Assembly: GCF_037860835.1 (NCBI RefSeq)
Contig: NZ_JBBEOG010000001.1
Location: 558,001 to 622,000, forward strand
Source of the DNA: Aquipuribacter nitratireducens
GTDB lineage: Bacteria > Actinomycetota > Actinomycetes > Actinomycetales > JBBAYJ01
Direction: 5' to 3'
Length of the DNA stretch: 64,000 nucleotides
In this document: one piece after another, positions 55,513 to 64,000 of the stretch
Layout: every line of letters begins with the position of its first letter
Numbering within the stretch: position 1 is the first letter of the stretch
Made by a program: the position numbers and the translations under genes
The notes under the pieces: model-generated
What the model was told of the DNA's origin: nothing
The model's database searches: none
The model's input: only the letters and a program-made list of their open reading frames with translations

Positions 55513-56744
55513 GCGCCCCCGCCACCGAGGCCCCCGCCGCCCCGCCGCCTCCGCCCGCGGCGCCGAGCCGCCCCACTGCGACGAGCTTCTGGCGCTCGAC
55601 GGCCCTGCCGTCGCTGCTGAGCATCGCGATGGCGCTCGTCGTCGGCGCGGTCCTCATCGCCTTCAGCGACGACGACGTCCGCGAGGCCGCCTCGTACTTC
55701 TTCGCGCGACCCGGCGACACGCTCGGGGCGGTGTTCTCGAGCATCGCCGAGGCGTACGGGGCGCTGTTCCGCGGCTCGGTGCTCGACGTCCGCGCCGACA
55801 GCGTCGTCGGGGCGCTGCGGCCGATCGGGCAGACGCTGCTCTTCGCGACGCCGCTCATCGCCGGCGGCCTCGCCGTCGCCATCCCGTTCAAGGCCGGCAT
55901 GTTCAACATCGGCGCCGAGGGGCAGATCATCCTCGCCGCCATCGGCGCCGCCTACGTCGGCTTCGCGTTCGACCTGCCGGTCGGGGTGCACCTCGTCGTC
56001 GCGGTCGCGGTCGGTGTCCTCGGCGGCGCGCTGTGGGGTGCGATCCCCGGGGCGCTCAAGGCGACGACCGGGGCCCACGAGGTCATCACGACGATCATGC
56101 TGAACTACGTCGCGCGGTTCCTCATCCTCTTCCTGCTCGGCACCACGTACTTCCAGCGGGAGGGTCGCGCGGACCCCATCAGCCCCCAGATCGCCGACAC
56201 CGCGACGCTGCCGGCGCTCATCCCCGGTTTCGGCCGTCTCAACTGGGCCTTCGTCCTCGTCCTCGCCGCCGCGGCGCTCGCGTGGTGGCTCGTCAACCGC
56301 AGCACCGTCGGGTTCCGGCTGCGCGCGGTCGGCGCCAACGCCGAGGCGGCCCGCACCGCCGGCATGTCCGTCCCGCGGGCCTACGTCACCGCCATGGCCC
56401 TCGCCGGCGGCTTCGCCGGGCTCGCCGGGGTGTCGCAGGTCCTCGGCAGCGAGCGGGTCCTCACGACCGGCATCAGCGCCGGGCTCGGCTTCGACGCCAT
56501 CACCGTCGCCCTGCTCGGTCGCGCCAACCCCGTCGGCGTCGTCGCCGCGGGCCTGCTGTTCGGCGCGCTCAAGGCGGGCGGGCTCACGATGCAGGCGCAG
56601 ACCGGCACCTCGCTCGACATCGTCGTCGTCCTCCAGGCGCTCATCGTCCTGTTCATCGCCGCGCCCGCCCTCATCTCCGCGATCTTCCGCCTGCGCACCA
56701 CCGGCGCCGGCGTCGGCCAGCTGTCGAAGGGCTGGAACGGATGA
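55509..56744 (+). CDS. Nucleoside ABC transporter permease 1 (NupP-like)
   Basis: This 411-residue permease of the BPD_transp_2 type has a Pro/Ala-rich cytoplasmic N-terminus and about ten helices. The family core includes FKAGMFNIGAEGQIILAAIGAA, GAHEVITTIMLNYVARF and GFRLRAVGANAEAARTAGMSV. It is translationally coupled to the ATPase (ATGA) and to the next permease. Confidence 0.93.
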   Translation: MSAPATEAPAAPPPPPAAPSRPTATSFWRSTALPSLLSIAMALVVGAVLIAFSDDDVREAASYFFARPGDTLGAVFSSIAEAYGALFRGSVLDVRADSVVGALRPIGQTLLFATPLIAGGLAVAIPFKAGMFNIGAEGQIILAAIGAAYVGFAFDLPVGVHLVVAVAVGVLGGALWGAIPGALKATTGAHEVITTIMLNYVARFLILFLLGTTYFQREGRADPISPQIADTATLPALIPGFGRLNWAFVLVLAAAALAWWLVNRSTVGFRLRAVGANAEAARTAGMSVPRAYVTAMALAGGFAGLAGVSQVLGSERVLTTGISAGLGFDAITVALLGRANPVGVVAAGLLFGALKAGGLTMQAQTGTSLDIVVVLQALIVLFIAAPALISAIFRLRTTGAGVGQLSKGWNG

Positions 56745-58051
56745 CCACCACCGACACCCCCCGCCCCGACGTGCCGGGCCCCCGGTCCGACACCGCCGAG
56801 CCTGCGCTTCCGCACGCGCTGCCGCGCCGGCAGTGGCGCACCCCGGTCATCCTCTGGGTGCTCGCGGTCGTCGCCCTCCTCGGCTTCGCCCTCACCGCGC
56901 CCGTGGACCGCTCGAGCGCCTTCGGGCTGTCGACGGGCGGCCAGGCGATCCAGCTGCCCGACCTCGTGCTCCCGACGCTCGCGACGACCGTCGTGCTCGG
57001 CCTGCTGCTCGCCGGGCTCGCCGCGTACGCGACCGTGCTCGCCAACGCCCGCCGCGGCGTGCCGCTGTGGGTGGGGCTCGTCGCCGGCGCGGCCTTCCTG
57101 CTGTCGTTCCTCACGTGGGCGGCCGAGGGGCAGCGCATCCCCTTCACCAACCTGCTGCAGGGCGCGCTGTTCCTCGCGACGCCGCTCGTGTTCGGCGCCC
57201 TGTCCGGGGTGCTGTGCGAGCGCGCCGGCGTCATCAACATCTCCATCGAGGGCCAGCTGCTCAGCGGCGCGTTCACCTCCGCCGTCGTCGCGAGCCTCAC
57301 CGGGAACGTCTACGTGGGACTGCTCGCGGCGCCCGTCGCGGGGCTGTTCTTCGGCTGGCTCCTCGCGGTGTTCGCCATCCGCTACGTCGTCGACCAGATC
57401 GTCCTCGGCGTCGTCCTCAACGTCCTCGTCATCGGCCTCACGAGCTTCCTCTACGGCCAGGTGCTCGTGAACGACGCCGACACGTGGAACCAGCCGGGGC
57501 GCCTGCCCCGGGTCGCGGTGCCGGGCCTCGTCGAGATCCCCGTCCTCGGGCCGGTCCTCTTCAACCAGTCGCTCATCGTCTACCTCATGTACGCCGCGGT
57601 CATCGCGGTCCACGTCGGGCTGTTCCGCACCCGGTGGGGGCTGCGGGTCCGCGCCGTGGGCGAGCACCCGAAGGCCGCCGACACCGCCGGGATCGACGTC
57701 AACCGGCTCCGCTTCCGCAACGTCCTCCTCGGGGGTGCGGTGGCGGGGCTCGGCGGGGCGTTCTTCACCCTCGGCTCGGTCGGCGCGTTCGGGGAGGAGA
57801 TGACGGCGGGCCAGGGCTTCATCGCCCTCGCCGCCCTCATCTTCGGTCGCTGGTCGCCCGTCGGGGCGCTGCTCGCGGCGCTGCTGTTCGGTTTCGCCGC
57901 CAACCTGCAGTCGACGCTGTCGATCATCGGGACGCCCATCCCGGGCGAGTTCCTCCTCATGGCGCCGTACCTCGTGACGATCTTCGCGGTCGCCGGGCTC
58001 GTCGGGAAGGTGCGCGCCCCCGCGGCCGACGGCGTGCCGTACCGGCCGTGA
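56741..58051 (+). CDS. Nucleoside ABC transporter permease 2 (NupQ-like)
   Basis: This 436-residue second permease has an extra pair of N-terminal helices before the BPD_transp_2 core: ERAGVINISIEGQLLSGAFTSA, VVDQIVLGVVLNVLVIGLTSF, GLRVRAVGEHPKAADTAGIDV. ATG 56741 overlaps the previous stop; the frame open upstream lies in another gene. Its stop overlaps the cdd GTG. Confidence 0.93.
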   Translation: MTTTDTPRPDVPGPRSDTAEPALPHALPRRQWRTPVILWVLAVVALLGFALTAPVDRSSAFGLSTGGQAIQLPDLVLPTLATTVVLGLLLAGLAAYATVLANARRGVPLWVGLVAGAAFLLSFLTWAAEGQRIPFTNLLQGALFLATPLVFGALSGVLCERAGVINISIEGQLLSGAFTSAVVASLTGNVYVGLLAAPVAGLFFGWLLAVFAIRYVVDQIVLGVVLNVLVIGLTSFLYGQVLVNDADTWNQPGRLPRVAVPGLVEIPVLGPVLFNQSLIVYLMYAAVIAVHVGLFRTRWGLRVRAVGEHPKAADTAGIDVNRLRFRNVLLGGAVAGLGGAFFTLGSVGAFGEEMTAGQGFIALAALIFGRWSPVGALLAALLFGFAANLQSTLSIIGTPIPGEFLLMAPYLVTIFAVAGLVGKVRAPAADGVPYRP

Positions 58052-58455
58052 GCGACGTCGACTGGCCGGCGCTGCGGGCCGCGGCGCGCGACGTCATGAC
58101 GCGCGCGTACGCCCCGTACAGCCGATTCCGGGTCGGTGCCGCGGGCCTCGTCGACGACGGGCGCGTCGTCGTCGGGTGCAACGTCGAGAACGGCGCGTAC
58201 GGCGTGACGCTGTGCGCGGAGTGCGGCCTCGTCTCGAGCCTGCACTCCAGCGGCGGCGGCCGGCTCGTGGCCGTGGCCGTCGTCGACGGGGACGGCGCCC
58301 CGTGCGCGCCGTGCGGGCGCTGCCGGCAGCTGCTGTGGGAGGCGGGCGGACCCACGTGCCTGCTCGACGCCGGGGAGGGCAGTGCGCCCCTGCCGATGAC
58401 CGAGGTGCTGCCCGGTGCCTTCGACCTGCCCGTGCGGCCCGAGGAGGAGTCATGA
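58048..58455 (+). CDS. cdd: Cytidine deaminase
   Basis: Cdd deaminates cytidine and deoxycytidine to uridine forms. The 135-residue protein has the substrate segment CNVENGAYG, the catalytic Glu58 next to the zinc ligand Cys56 (TLCAECGL) and the ligands Cys89 and Cys92 in APCGRCRQLLWE. GTG 58048 lies in the permease stop and the gene overlaps deoA by 4 bp, so import and deamination are produced together. Confidence 0.95.
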   Translation: MSDVDWPALRAAARDVMTRAYAPYSRFRVGAAGLVDDGRVVVGCNVENGAYGVTLCAECGLVSSLHSSGGGRLVAVAVVDGDGAPCAPCGRCRQLLWEAGGPTCLLDAGEGSAPLPMTEVLPGAFDLPVRPEEES

Positions 58456-59741
58456 GCGAGGCGTTCGACGCCGTCGACGTCATCCGCACGAAGCGGGACG
58501 GCGGGCGGCTGTCCGACGAGCAGGTCGACTGGGTCGTCGACGCCTACACCCGCGGCGTCGTCGCCGACGAGCAGATGTCGGCGCTCGCGATGGCGATCCT
58601 CCTGCGCGGCATGGACCGCGCGGAGATCTCCCGCTGGACGACGGCGATGATCGCCTCCGGCGAGCGGATGGACTTCACCGACCTGCCGCGGCCGTCGGTC
58701 GACAAGCACTCGACCGGCGGGGTGGGCGACAAGATCACCCTCCCGCTGGCGCCGCTCGTCGCGGCCTGCGGGGCCGCGGTCCCGCAGCTGTCGGGTCGCG
58801 GCCTCGGCCACACCGGCGGCACCCTCGACAAGCTCGAGTCGGTCCCCGGCTGGCAGGCGTCCCTCGACAACGACCGCATGCGGCAGGTCCTCACCGACGT
58901 CGGGGCCGTCATCTGCGCCGCCGGCAGCGGTCTCGCCCCCGCCGACCGCAAGCTGTACGCGCTGCGCGACGTCACCGGGACCGTCGAGGCGATCCCCCTC
59001 ATCGCGAGCTCGATCATGAGCAAGAAGATCGCCGAGGGGACGGGCGGGCTCGTCCTCGACGTCAAGGTCGGCTCCGGGGCCTTCATGAAGTCCCTCGACG
59101 ACGCGCGCGAGCTCGCCGAGACCATGGTCGGCCTCGGCGCCGACGCGTCGGTGCCGACCGTCGCGCTCCTCACGGACATGTCGACGCCGCTCGGGCTCAC
59201 GGTCGGCAACGCGCTCGAGGTGCGGGAGTCCGTCGAGGTCCTCGCGGGCGGGGGCCCGCAGGACGTCGTCGACCTCACCCTCGCCCTCGCGCGGGAGATG
59301 CTCGCCCTCGCCGGCATCGACGCCGACCCCGCCGACGCCCTCCGCGACGGGCGAGCCATGGACTCCTGGCGCGCGATGGTCGCCGCGCAGGGCGGTGACC
59401 CCGACGCGCCGCTGCCGACCGCGCGGGAGACCCACACCGTCCTCGCGCCCGCGGAGGGCGTCCTCGCCCGGCTCGACGCGCTCGCCGTCGGGGTGGCGTC
59501 GTGGCGGCTCGGCGCCGGTCGCGCGCGCAAGGAGGACCCGGTGCAGGCCGGGGCGGGTGTCGAGGTCCACGCCAAGCCCGGCGCGGTGCTCCGCGGCGGG
59601 GAGCCGCTCCTCACCCTCCACACCGACACCCCCGAGCGGTTCGAGCGGGCGCTGGCGGCGCTCGAGGGCGCCTACGACGTCATCCCCGAGGGCGACCGGC
59701 CGGACCTGCGGCCGGTCGTCCTCGAGCGGGTGGCGGGCTGA
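58452..59741 (+). CDS. deoA: Thymidine phosphorylase
   Basis: DeoA splits thymidine or deoxyuridine with phosphate into base and deoxyribose-1-phosphate. The 429-residue protein has the family core [21 protein letters not shown], the signature [33 protein letters not shown], and the C-terminal alpha/beta domain with [22 protein letters not shown] 58452 overlaps cdd, which supplies deoxyuridine. The deoxyribose-phosphate product could be used by aldolase/aldehyde dehydrogenase steps hinted at by the genes at 61530-63922. Confidence 0.95.
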   Translation: MSEAFDAVDVIRTKRDGGRLSDEQVDWVVDAYTRGVVADEQMSALAMAILLRGMDRAEISRWTTAMIASGERMDFTDLPRPSVDKHSTGGVGDKITLPLAPLVAACGAAVPQLSGRGLGHTGGTLDKLESVPGWQASLDNDRMRQVLTDVGAVICAAGSGLAPADRKLYALRDVTGTVEAIPLIASSIMSKKIAEGTGGLVLDVKVGSGAFMKSLDDARELAETMVGLGADASVPTVALLTDMSTPLGLTVGNALEVRESVEVLAGGGPQDVVDLTLALAREMLALAGIDADPADALRDGRAMDSWRAMVAAQGGDPDAPLPTARETHTVLAPAEGVLARLDALAVGVASWRLGAGRARKEDPVQAGAGVEVHAKPGAVLRGGEPLLTLHTDTPERFERALAALEGAYDVIPEGDRPDLRPVVLERVAG

Positions 59742-59765
59742 GCGGGACACCGCCGGTCCAGGCGC

Positions 59766-59771
59766 TACGTT
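59766..59771 (+). promoter_or_regulatory. Leaderless-type -10 hexamer (TACGTT) for add
   Basis: TACGTT ends 7 nt before GTG 59779. This would let adenosine deaminase be made separately from the upstream import operon. Confidence 0.5.
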
Positions 59772-59778
59772 GGCGCGC

Positions 59779-60846
59779 GTGACCGTCGACCTCCGCCAGG
59801 CCCCCAAGGTCCTCCTCCACGACCACCTCGACGGCGGTCTGCGACCGCAGACCCTCGTCGAGCTCGCCGACGGCATCGGCCACGCCCTGCCGGCGACCGA
59901 GCCGGGCGCGCTCGCGACGTGGTTCGTCGAGTCCGCGGAGTCCGGCTCCCTCGAGCGCTACCTCGAGACGTTCGCCCACACCGTCGCCGTGCTCCAGACC
60001 GAGGAGGCGCTCGAGCGGGTCGCCGCCGAGGCCGTCCTCGACCTCGCCGCCGACGGCGTCGTCCACGCGGAGGTCCGCTACGCCCCCGAGCTGTGCACCG
60101 GTGGCGGGCTCGCGCTCGAGGCGGTCGTCGAGGCCGTCCAGGCCGGCTTCGCCCGCGGTGTCCGCGAGGCGGCGGCGCAGGGCGCGACGACGAGCGTCGG
60201 CACGCTGCTGTGCGCGATGCGGCAGGCCGACAACCACATGGCCGCCGCCCGGCTCGCCGTGCGCTACCGCGACGCCGGCGTCGTCGGGTTCGACATCGCC
60301 GGGCCCGAGGCCGGCTTCCCGCCGAGCCGGCAGAAGGACGCCTTCGACCTCCTGCGGGCCGAGCTCGTGCCGTTCACCGTCCACGCGGGGGAGGCCGCGG
60401 GCCTCGACAGCGTCGCCGACGCGCTCTCGGTCGGGACGCTGCGGCTCGGGCACGGCGTGCGGGTGGCCGACGACGTCGTCGCCGCCGACGCGCCGGGCGG
60501 CGCGCCGACGCTCGGCCGCCTGGCGGCGTGGGTGCGGGACCGGCGGGTGCCGCTGGAGGCGAGCCCGACGTCGAACGTCCAGACCGGCGCCGCGACGAGC
60601 ATCGCCGCGCACCCCGCGACCCTCCTCAAGGACCTCGGCTTCGCCGTCACCGTCAACACCGACAACCGGCTCGTGTCCGGCACGTCGACGACCCAGGAGA
60701 TGACGCTGCTGCGCGAGCAGGCCGGCTGGTCCGACGCCGACCTCGCGCTCGCGTCCGTCGCCGCGGCCGAGGCCGCCTTCCTCCCGCTGCCGGAGCGCGA
60801 GGCCCTCGTCCTGCGCGTCCGCGACGGCTGGGCCGCCCTGACGTAG
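59779..60846 (+). CDS. add: Adenosine deaminase
   Basis: Add converts adenosine and deoxyadenosine to the inosine forms. The 355-residue TIM-barrel protein has the zinc ligands His14 and His16 in [19 protein letters not shown] with the catalytic Glu, the substrate-site [19 protein letters not shown], and the metal Asp in [13 protein letters not shown]. The usual DD pair is Asp-Asn here, as in many actinobacterial relatives. It ends convergent with the uridine-kinase-like gene. Confidence 0.94.
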   Translation: MTVDLRQAPKVLLHDHLDGGLRPQTLVELADGIGHALPATEPGALATWFVESAESGSLERYLETFAHTVAVLQTEEALERVAAEAVLDLAADGVVHAEVRYAPELCTGGGLALEAVVEAVQAGFARGVREAAAQGATTSVGTLLCAMRQADNHMAAARLAVRYRDAGVVGFDIAGPEAGFPPSRQKDAFDLLRAELVPFTVHAGEAAGLDSVADALSVGTLRLGHGVRVADDVVAADAPGGAPTLGRLAAWVRDRRVPLEASPTSNVQTGAATSIAAHPATLLKDLGFAVTVNTDNRLVSGTSTTQEMTLLREQAGWSDADLALASVAAAEAAFLPLPEREALVLRVRDGWAALT

Positions 60847-60851
60847 GTCCG

Positions 60852-60872
60852 CGTCCCCGCCGACGGGGGACG
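60852..60872. terminator. Small hairpin between add and the uridine-kinase-like gene
   Basis: CGTCCCC (60852-60858) and GGGGACG (60866-60872) form a 7-bp stem in the 31-bp gap between convergent genes. It has no T tract. Confidence 0.4.
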
Positions 60873-60877
60873 GGGCG

Positions 60878-61525
60878 TCAGCGGGGGGTGTCGTGCACGC
60901 GAGCGAGGTGGGCGGCGACGAGCGCCTCGACCTCGGCCTTCGTCACCGGGCGGGTGCCGCACGCCTCCCAGTGACTTAGCAGGGCCGGCTCCTTGCGCGC
61001 GAGGACGAGCCCGCGGCGGACGAGGGTGAGCGGGGGCTTGCGGTGACCCGCGAGGTCCCGGGCCAGTCGCCGGACGAAGGTGACGGCGGGCCGGGAGCGC
61101 AGGTGGACCGCGTCGAGCAGCACGTCGCCGCCGCCCAGTCGCGCCACGAGCTCGGGCGCGAAGAGGCCCTCGGCGACGACGAGCCCGCCCGGGCGCACGT
61201 GCACGGGCCGGTGGCCCGTCGCCCGGCTCGTCGGGATGTCGTAGACCGGGACGTCGCACGTGCCGTCGCGGCAGAGCGCGCGCAGGGCCCGCTCGGCGGC
61301 GTCGGCGTCCCACGAGCGGGGGTCGTCCCAGTCGACGATGCCGCCCCACGCCGGCAGGCCGGGGTCGGTGACGTCGCGGTAGAAGTCGTCGAGCTGGACG
61401 ACCGTCACGGCGTCGTGGCGACCCCGGAGCCGTTCGACGAGCGTCGTCTTGCCGGAGCCGCTCGCACCGGCCAGGAGGAGGACGCGGGCCGGCGACCCCG
61501 GTCCGTCCGGGGGGTCGGAGGGCAC
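60878..61525 (-). CDS. udk: Uridine kinase-like P-loop kinase
   Basis: This 215-residue P-loop protein is of the uridine kinase/phosphoribulokinase superfamily. Walker A is LLAGASGSGKTTLVERL near residue 18, followed by VVQLDDFYRDV, DWDDPRSWD, the YDIPTSRATG loop and LVVAEGLFAPEL. It would phosphorylate a nucleoside such as uridine, fitting the nucleoside genes next door. GTG 61525 is only 4 bp past the stop of the upstream dehydrogenase-like gene, so it belongs to that operon. Confidence 0.82.
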   Translation of the reverse strand: MPSDPPDGPGSPARVLLLAGASGSGKTTLVERLRGRHDAVTVVQLDDFYRDVTDPGLPAWGGIVDWDDPRSWDADAAERALRALCRDGTCDVPVYDIPTSRATGHRPVHVRPGGLVVAEGLFAPELVARLGGGDVLLDAVHLRSRPAVTFVRRLARDLAGHRKPPLTLVRRGLVLARKEPALLSHWEACGTRPVTKAEVEALVAAHLARVHDTPR

Positions 61526-61529
61526 GGGG

Positions 61530-62432
61530 TCAGCGTCCCTTGGGGTGCCAGACGGTCTTGGTCTCCATGAAGCGGAGCATGCGGCGCGGGTCCGGCACCG
61601 CCGTCCAGTCCGGCTCCTCGCCGTCCGGGAGCTCGGCGGGGCGCACGACCCGGGTGAGGGTCTCGGCCGCAGCCGCCTCGAGGTCGCCCCACGTCGGGTC
61701 GCTGAGGCCCGCGGCGCCGGCGAGGTCGAGCGCGTCGACGTCGCGGTGGGACGCGAGCCAGGGCCCCAGCTCGGCCGCGGAGCCCGTCAGGAGGTTGACG
61801 ACCCCACCCGGGACGTCGGAGGTGGCGAGGACCTCGCCGAGGGCGACGGCGGGCAGCGGCCGCTCGTAGGACGTGACGACGACGCACGTGCAGCCGGTGG
61901 CGACGACGGGCGCGACGACGCTCGTGAGCCCGAGCAGCGAGGACCGCTGGGGCGCGAGGACGGCGACGACGCCTGTCGGCTCCGGTACCGACAGGTTGAA
62001 GAACGGCCCGGCGACCGGGTTGGCGTTGCCCGCGACCTGGGCGATCTTGTCCGTCCACCCGGCGTACCAGACCCACCGGTCGACGGCGGCGGCGACCTGC
62101 GCGCGGGCGGTGGCGTCCTCGACGCCCTCGGCCTGGGCGACGAGCTCCGCGAGCTGCGCGGTGCGCCCCTCGAGCATCTCCGCGACCCGGTAGAGGACCT
62201 GTCCGCGGTTGTAGGCCGTGGCGGCGGACCAGCGGGAGAAGGCGGCGCGGGCGGCCACGACGGCGTCGCGGGCGTCCTTGCGGGACGCCTTCGCCGCCTG
62301 CGCGAGCGCGCGACCGTCCGCGCCGTGGACGGCGTACGTGCGGCCGGACTCGCTGCGCGGGAACGCCCCGCCGAGGTACAGCTTGTACGTCTTGCGCACG
62401 TCGAGGCGCTCCGACGAGGGGCTCGTGGTCAT
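61530..62432 (-). CDS. Short aldehyde dehydrogenase-family protein lacking the catalytic domain
   Basis: This 300-residue protein matches only the N-terminal coenzyme-binding part of aldehyde dehydrogenases: LYLGGAFPRSESGRTYAV, RDAVVAARAAFSRWSAATAYNRGQVLYR, GVVAVLAPQRSSLLGLTSVVAPV and VPGGVVNLLTGSAAEL. The ELGGK motif and the active-site Cys are absent, and the C-terminal third ends in its own sequence. It begins with a clean ATG in the stop of the full-length enzyme and has no frameshift, so it is probably a real partner protein rather than a fragment. Confidence 0.85.
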   Translation of the reverse strand: MTTSPSSERLDVRKTYKLYLGGAFPRSESGRTYAVHGADGRALAQAAKASRKDARDAVVAARAAFSRWSAATAYNRGQVLYRVAEMLEGRTAQLAELVAQAEGVEDATARAQVAAAVDRWVWYAGWTDKIAQVAGNANPVAGPFFNLSVPEPTGVVAVLAPQRSSLLGLTSVVAPVVATGCTCVVVTSYERPLPAVALGEVLATSDVPGGVVNLLTGSAAELGPWLASHRDVDALDLAGAAGLSDPTWGDLEAAAAETLTRVVRPAELPDGEEPDWTAVPDPRRMLRFMETKTVWHPKGR

Positions 62433-63922
62433 CGGACGTACGCCTCCAGGCCGTGCCGGCCGCCCTCGCGGCCGTAACCGGACTCCTTGAACCCGCCGAA
62501 CGGGCTCGTGGGGTCGAACTTGTTGAACGTGTTGGCCCACACGACCCCGGCCCGGAGCCGGTCGGCGGTCCACAGGATCTTCGAGCCCTTGTCCGTCCAC
62601 ACGCCCGCCGACAGCCCGTACGGCGTGTTGTTCGCCTTCGCGACGGCCTCCTCCGGCGTGCGGAACGTGAGGACGGACAGGACCGGGCCGAAGATCTCCT
62701 CGCGCGCGACGCGGTGGGAGGTCTGCACCCCCGTCAGCAGCGTCGGGGTGAACCAGTAGCCGCGCTCCGGCAGGTCGCACTCCAGCGACCAGCGCTCGGC
62801 GCCCTCGGTCTCCCCGGCGGCGGTCAGCTCCTCGATGCGGCCGAGCTGCTCGGCGGAGTTGATGGCCCCGAGGTCGGTGTTCTTGTCCATCGGGTCCCCG
62901 ACGCGCAGCGAGGCGAGGCGACGCTTGAGCCGGTCGACGACCTCCTCCGCGACGGCCTCCTGGACGAGCAGGCGGGAGCCCGCGCAGCACACGTGACCCT
63001 GGTTGAAGAAGATCCCGTCGACGATGCCCTCGACGGTGGAGTCGAGGGGGGCGTCGTCGTAGACGATGTTGGCGGCCTTGCCGCCGAGCTCGAGCGTCGC
63101 CTTCGTGCGCGTGCCGGCGATGCTCTTCGCGATGGCCCGCCCCACGGCGGTGGAGCCGGTGAACGCGACCTTGTCGACGCCGTCGTGGCCGACGACGGCG
63201 GCGCCGGTGTCGCCCGCCCCCGTCACGATGTTGACGACGCCCGGCGGCAGGTCCGCCTCCTGGCAGATCTCCGCGAACAGCAGCGCGGACAGCGGGGTGG
63301 TCTCGGCGGGCTTGAGCACGACCGTGTTGCCCGTCGCGAGGGCCGGGGCGACCTTCCACGCGAGCATGAGGAGGGGGAAGTTCCACGGGATGACCTGGCC
63401 GACGACCCCGTGCGGCTGCGGGTCGCGACCCAGGCCCGCCCACTCGAGCTTGTCGGCCCAGCCCGCGTGGTAGAAGAAGTGGTTCGCGACGAGGGGCACG
63501 TCGACGTCGCGGGTCTCGCGGATCGGCTTGCCGTTGTCGAGGGTCTCGACGACCGCGAGCTCCCGCGCCCGCTCGGCGACGAGGCGCGCGAGGCGGAACA
63601 GGTACTTGCCGCGCTCGGCCGGCGCCATGGGCCCCCACACCTGCTCGTGGGCCCGGCGCGCGGCGGCGACGGCGGCGTCGACGTCGGCGGTCCCCGCGTG
63701 CGCCACGCTCGACAGCCGCTCCTCGGTCGCCGGGTTGACGGTGTCGAGGGTGCGCCCGTCGGCGGCCTCGCGGAACTCGCCGTCGACGAAAAGGCCGTAG
63801 GAGTCGGCGATCGTCGCGATGCTGCGGGACTCCGGCGCGGGGGAGTACCGGAACGGGGTGTCCGACAGGTCGGTGAGCTCGCGGGCACCGGGCTCGGGGC
63901 GGCGGGGGGAGAGGTCGGTCAT
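62429..63922 (-). CDS. Aldehyde dehydrogenase, full length
   Basis: This 497-residue NAD(P)-dependent dehydrogenase is complete: VIPWNFPLLMLAWKVAPAL, KPAETTPLSAL, FTGSTAVGRAIAKS, the ELGGKAANIV Glu and the catalytic Cys in NQGHVCCAGSRLLV. EEIFGPVLSVL and PFGGFKESGYGREGG follow. The substrate is unknown. In many actinobacteria a pair like this lies beside deoC, which would fit deoxyribose or acetaldehyde metabolism with deoA. It overlaps its short partner by 4 bp. Confidence 0.93.
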   Translation of the reverse strand: MTDLSPRRPEPGARELTDLSDTPFRYSPAPESRSIATIADSYGLFVDGEFREAADGRTLDTVNPATEERLSSVAHAGTADVDAAVAAARRAHEQVWGPMAPAERGKYLFRLARLVAERARELAVVETLDNGKPIRETRDVDVPLVANHFFYHAGWADKLEWAGLGRDPQPHGVVGQVIPWNFPLLMLAWKVAPALATGNTVVLKPAETTPLSALLFAEICQEADLPPGVVNIVTGAGDTGAAVVGHDGVDKVAFTGSTAVGRAIAKSIAGTRTKATLELGGKAANIVYDDAPLDSTVEGIVDGIFFNQGHVCCAGSRLLVQEAVAEEVVDRLKRRLASLRVGDPMDKNTDLGAINSAEQLGRIEELTAAGETEGAERWSLECDLPERGYWFTPTLLTGVQTSHRVAREEIFGPVLSVLTFRTPEEAVAKANNTPYGLSAGVWTDKGSKILWTADRLRAGVVWANTFNKFDPTSPFGGFKESGYGREGGRHGLEAYVR

Positions 63923-63983
63923 CGGGTCCTCGGCGGGGTCGAAGGTCGCGTCGGTGGGGTCGGGGGACTCGGGCGTCCGGCGC

Positions 63984-64000
63984 TCAGTCGATGCTCACGT
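63984..64000 (-). other. Possible 3' end of another minus-strand gene at the window edge
   Basis: A minus-strand frame reads Val-Ser-Ile-Asp and then TGA at 63986-63984. If genuine it is the C-terminus of a gene upstream of the aldehyde dehydrogenase. The intervening 63923-63983 shows no other feature. Confidence 0.25.

Noticed and set aside
61530-62432. Short aldehyde dehydrogenase as a pseudogene
   Set aside because: The gene has a clean coupled start and stop, family-like strands throughout and no frameshift, so decay is not supported.

Overview
The window is very GC-rich DNA with dense, mostly overlapping genes, many GTG starts and lipoproteins with actinobacterial-style signals. It also has a TCGAAC-N4-GTTCGA SOS box and the gene order sucC-sucD-DUF6350/PerM-purN-purH. 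All this points to the chromosome of an actinomycete (class Actinomycetes, perhaps Micrococcales-like); I cannot name a species. I see no phage, insertion sequence, CRISPR array, rRNA or tRNA. No gap between genes exceeds about 260 bases.

Layout. 1-2604 (minus): an MFS transporter cut by the window edge, a lipase-like hydrolase and the B12-binding subunit of methylmalonyl-CoA mutase. 2752-15102: central metabolism and one-carbon/purine genes (sucCD, perM-like, purN, purH, mdh, icd, gntK, purU, glyA, folD), with a ZTP riboswitch in front of glyA. 15106-19639: a PPOX-fold protein, an SOS-box DUF222/HNH protein, a VOC protein, an M20 amidohydrolase and exonuclease III. 19680-31601 (minus): a nine-gene run that begins with a galactoside operon (GH42 beta-galactosidase, DeoR regulator, galT, galK) and continues into a flavoprotein, two Gfo/Idh/MocA oxidoreductases, a hydrolase and an unusual S51-like/CysRS-like fusion. 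31863-37373 (plus, divergent): a sugar ABC importer and a GH36 alpha-galactosidase. 37424-43230: trpS, a 2H phosphoesterase, a YihY protein and ppc. 43237-48236 (minus): a ThrE-type exporter and sdhCDAB. 48472-52520: a divergent GT4 glycosyltransferase and mannose-1-phosphate guanylyltransferase, then the catalytic subunit of methylmalonyl-CoA mutase. 52702-60846: a BMP-type nucleoside ABC importer with cdd, deoA and add. 60878-64000 (minus): a uridine-kinase-like protein and a pair of aldehyde dehydrogenase-family proteins.

How they work together. Methylmalonyl-CoA mutase makes succinyl-CoA for sucCD; sdh, mdh, icd and ppc add more of the TCA cycle and its replenishment. purN, purH, purU, glyA and folD exchange 10-formyl-THF and serine-derived one-carbon units, and the riboswitch ties glyA-folD to ZMP/ZTP, the signal of formyl-THF shortage. 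The galactoside locus imports alpha- and beta-galactosides, cleaves them and starts the Leloir pathway. The BMP cluster imports nucleosides and degrades or salvages them.

The most distinctive signal is regulatory. At least twelve genes have a TANNNT hexamer ending only 6-8 nt before the start codon, the geometry of leaderless transcription. At four same-strand junctions the TAG stop codon of one gene is itself the first half of such a hexamer for the next gene, although two of these hexamers deviate at their last base. One 24-bp intergenic region carries two divergent hexamers that overlap each other.
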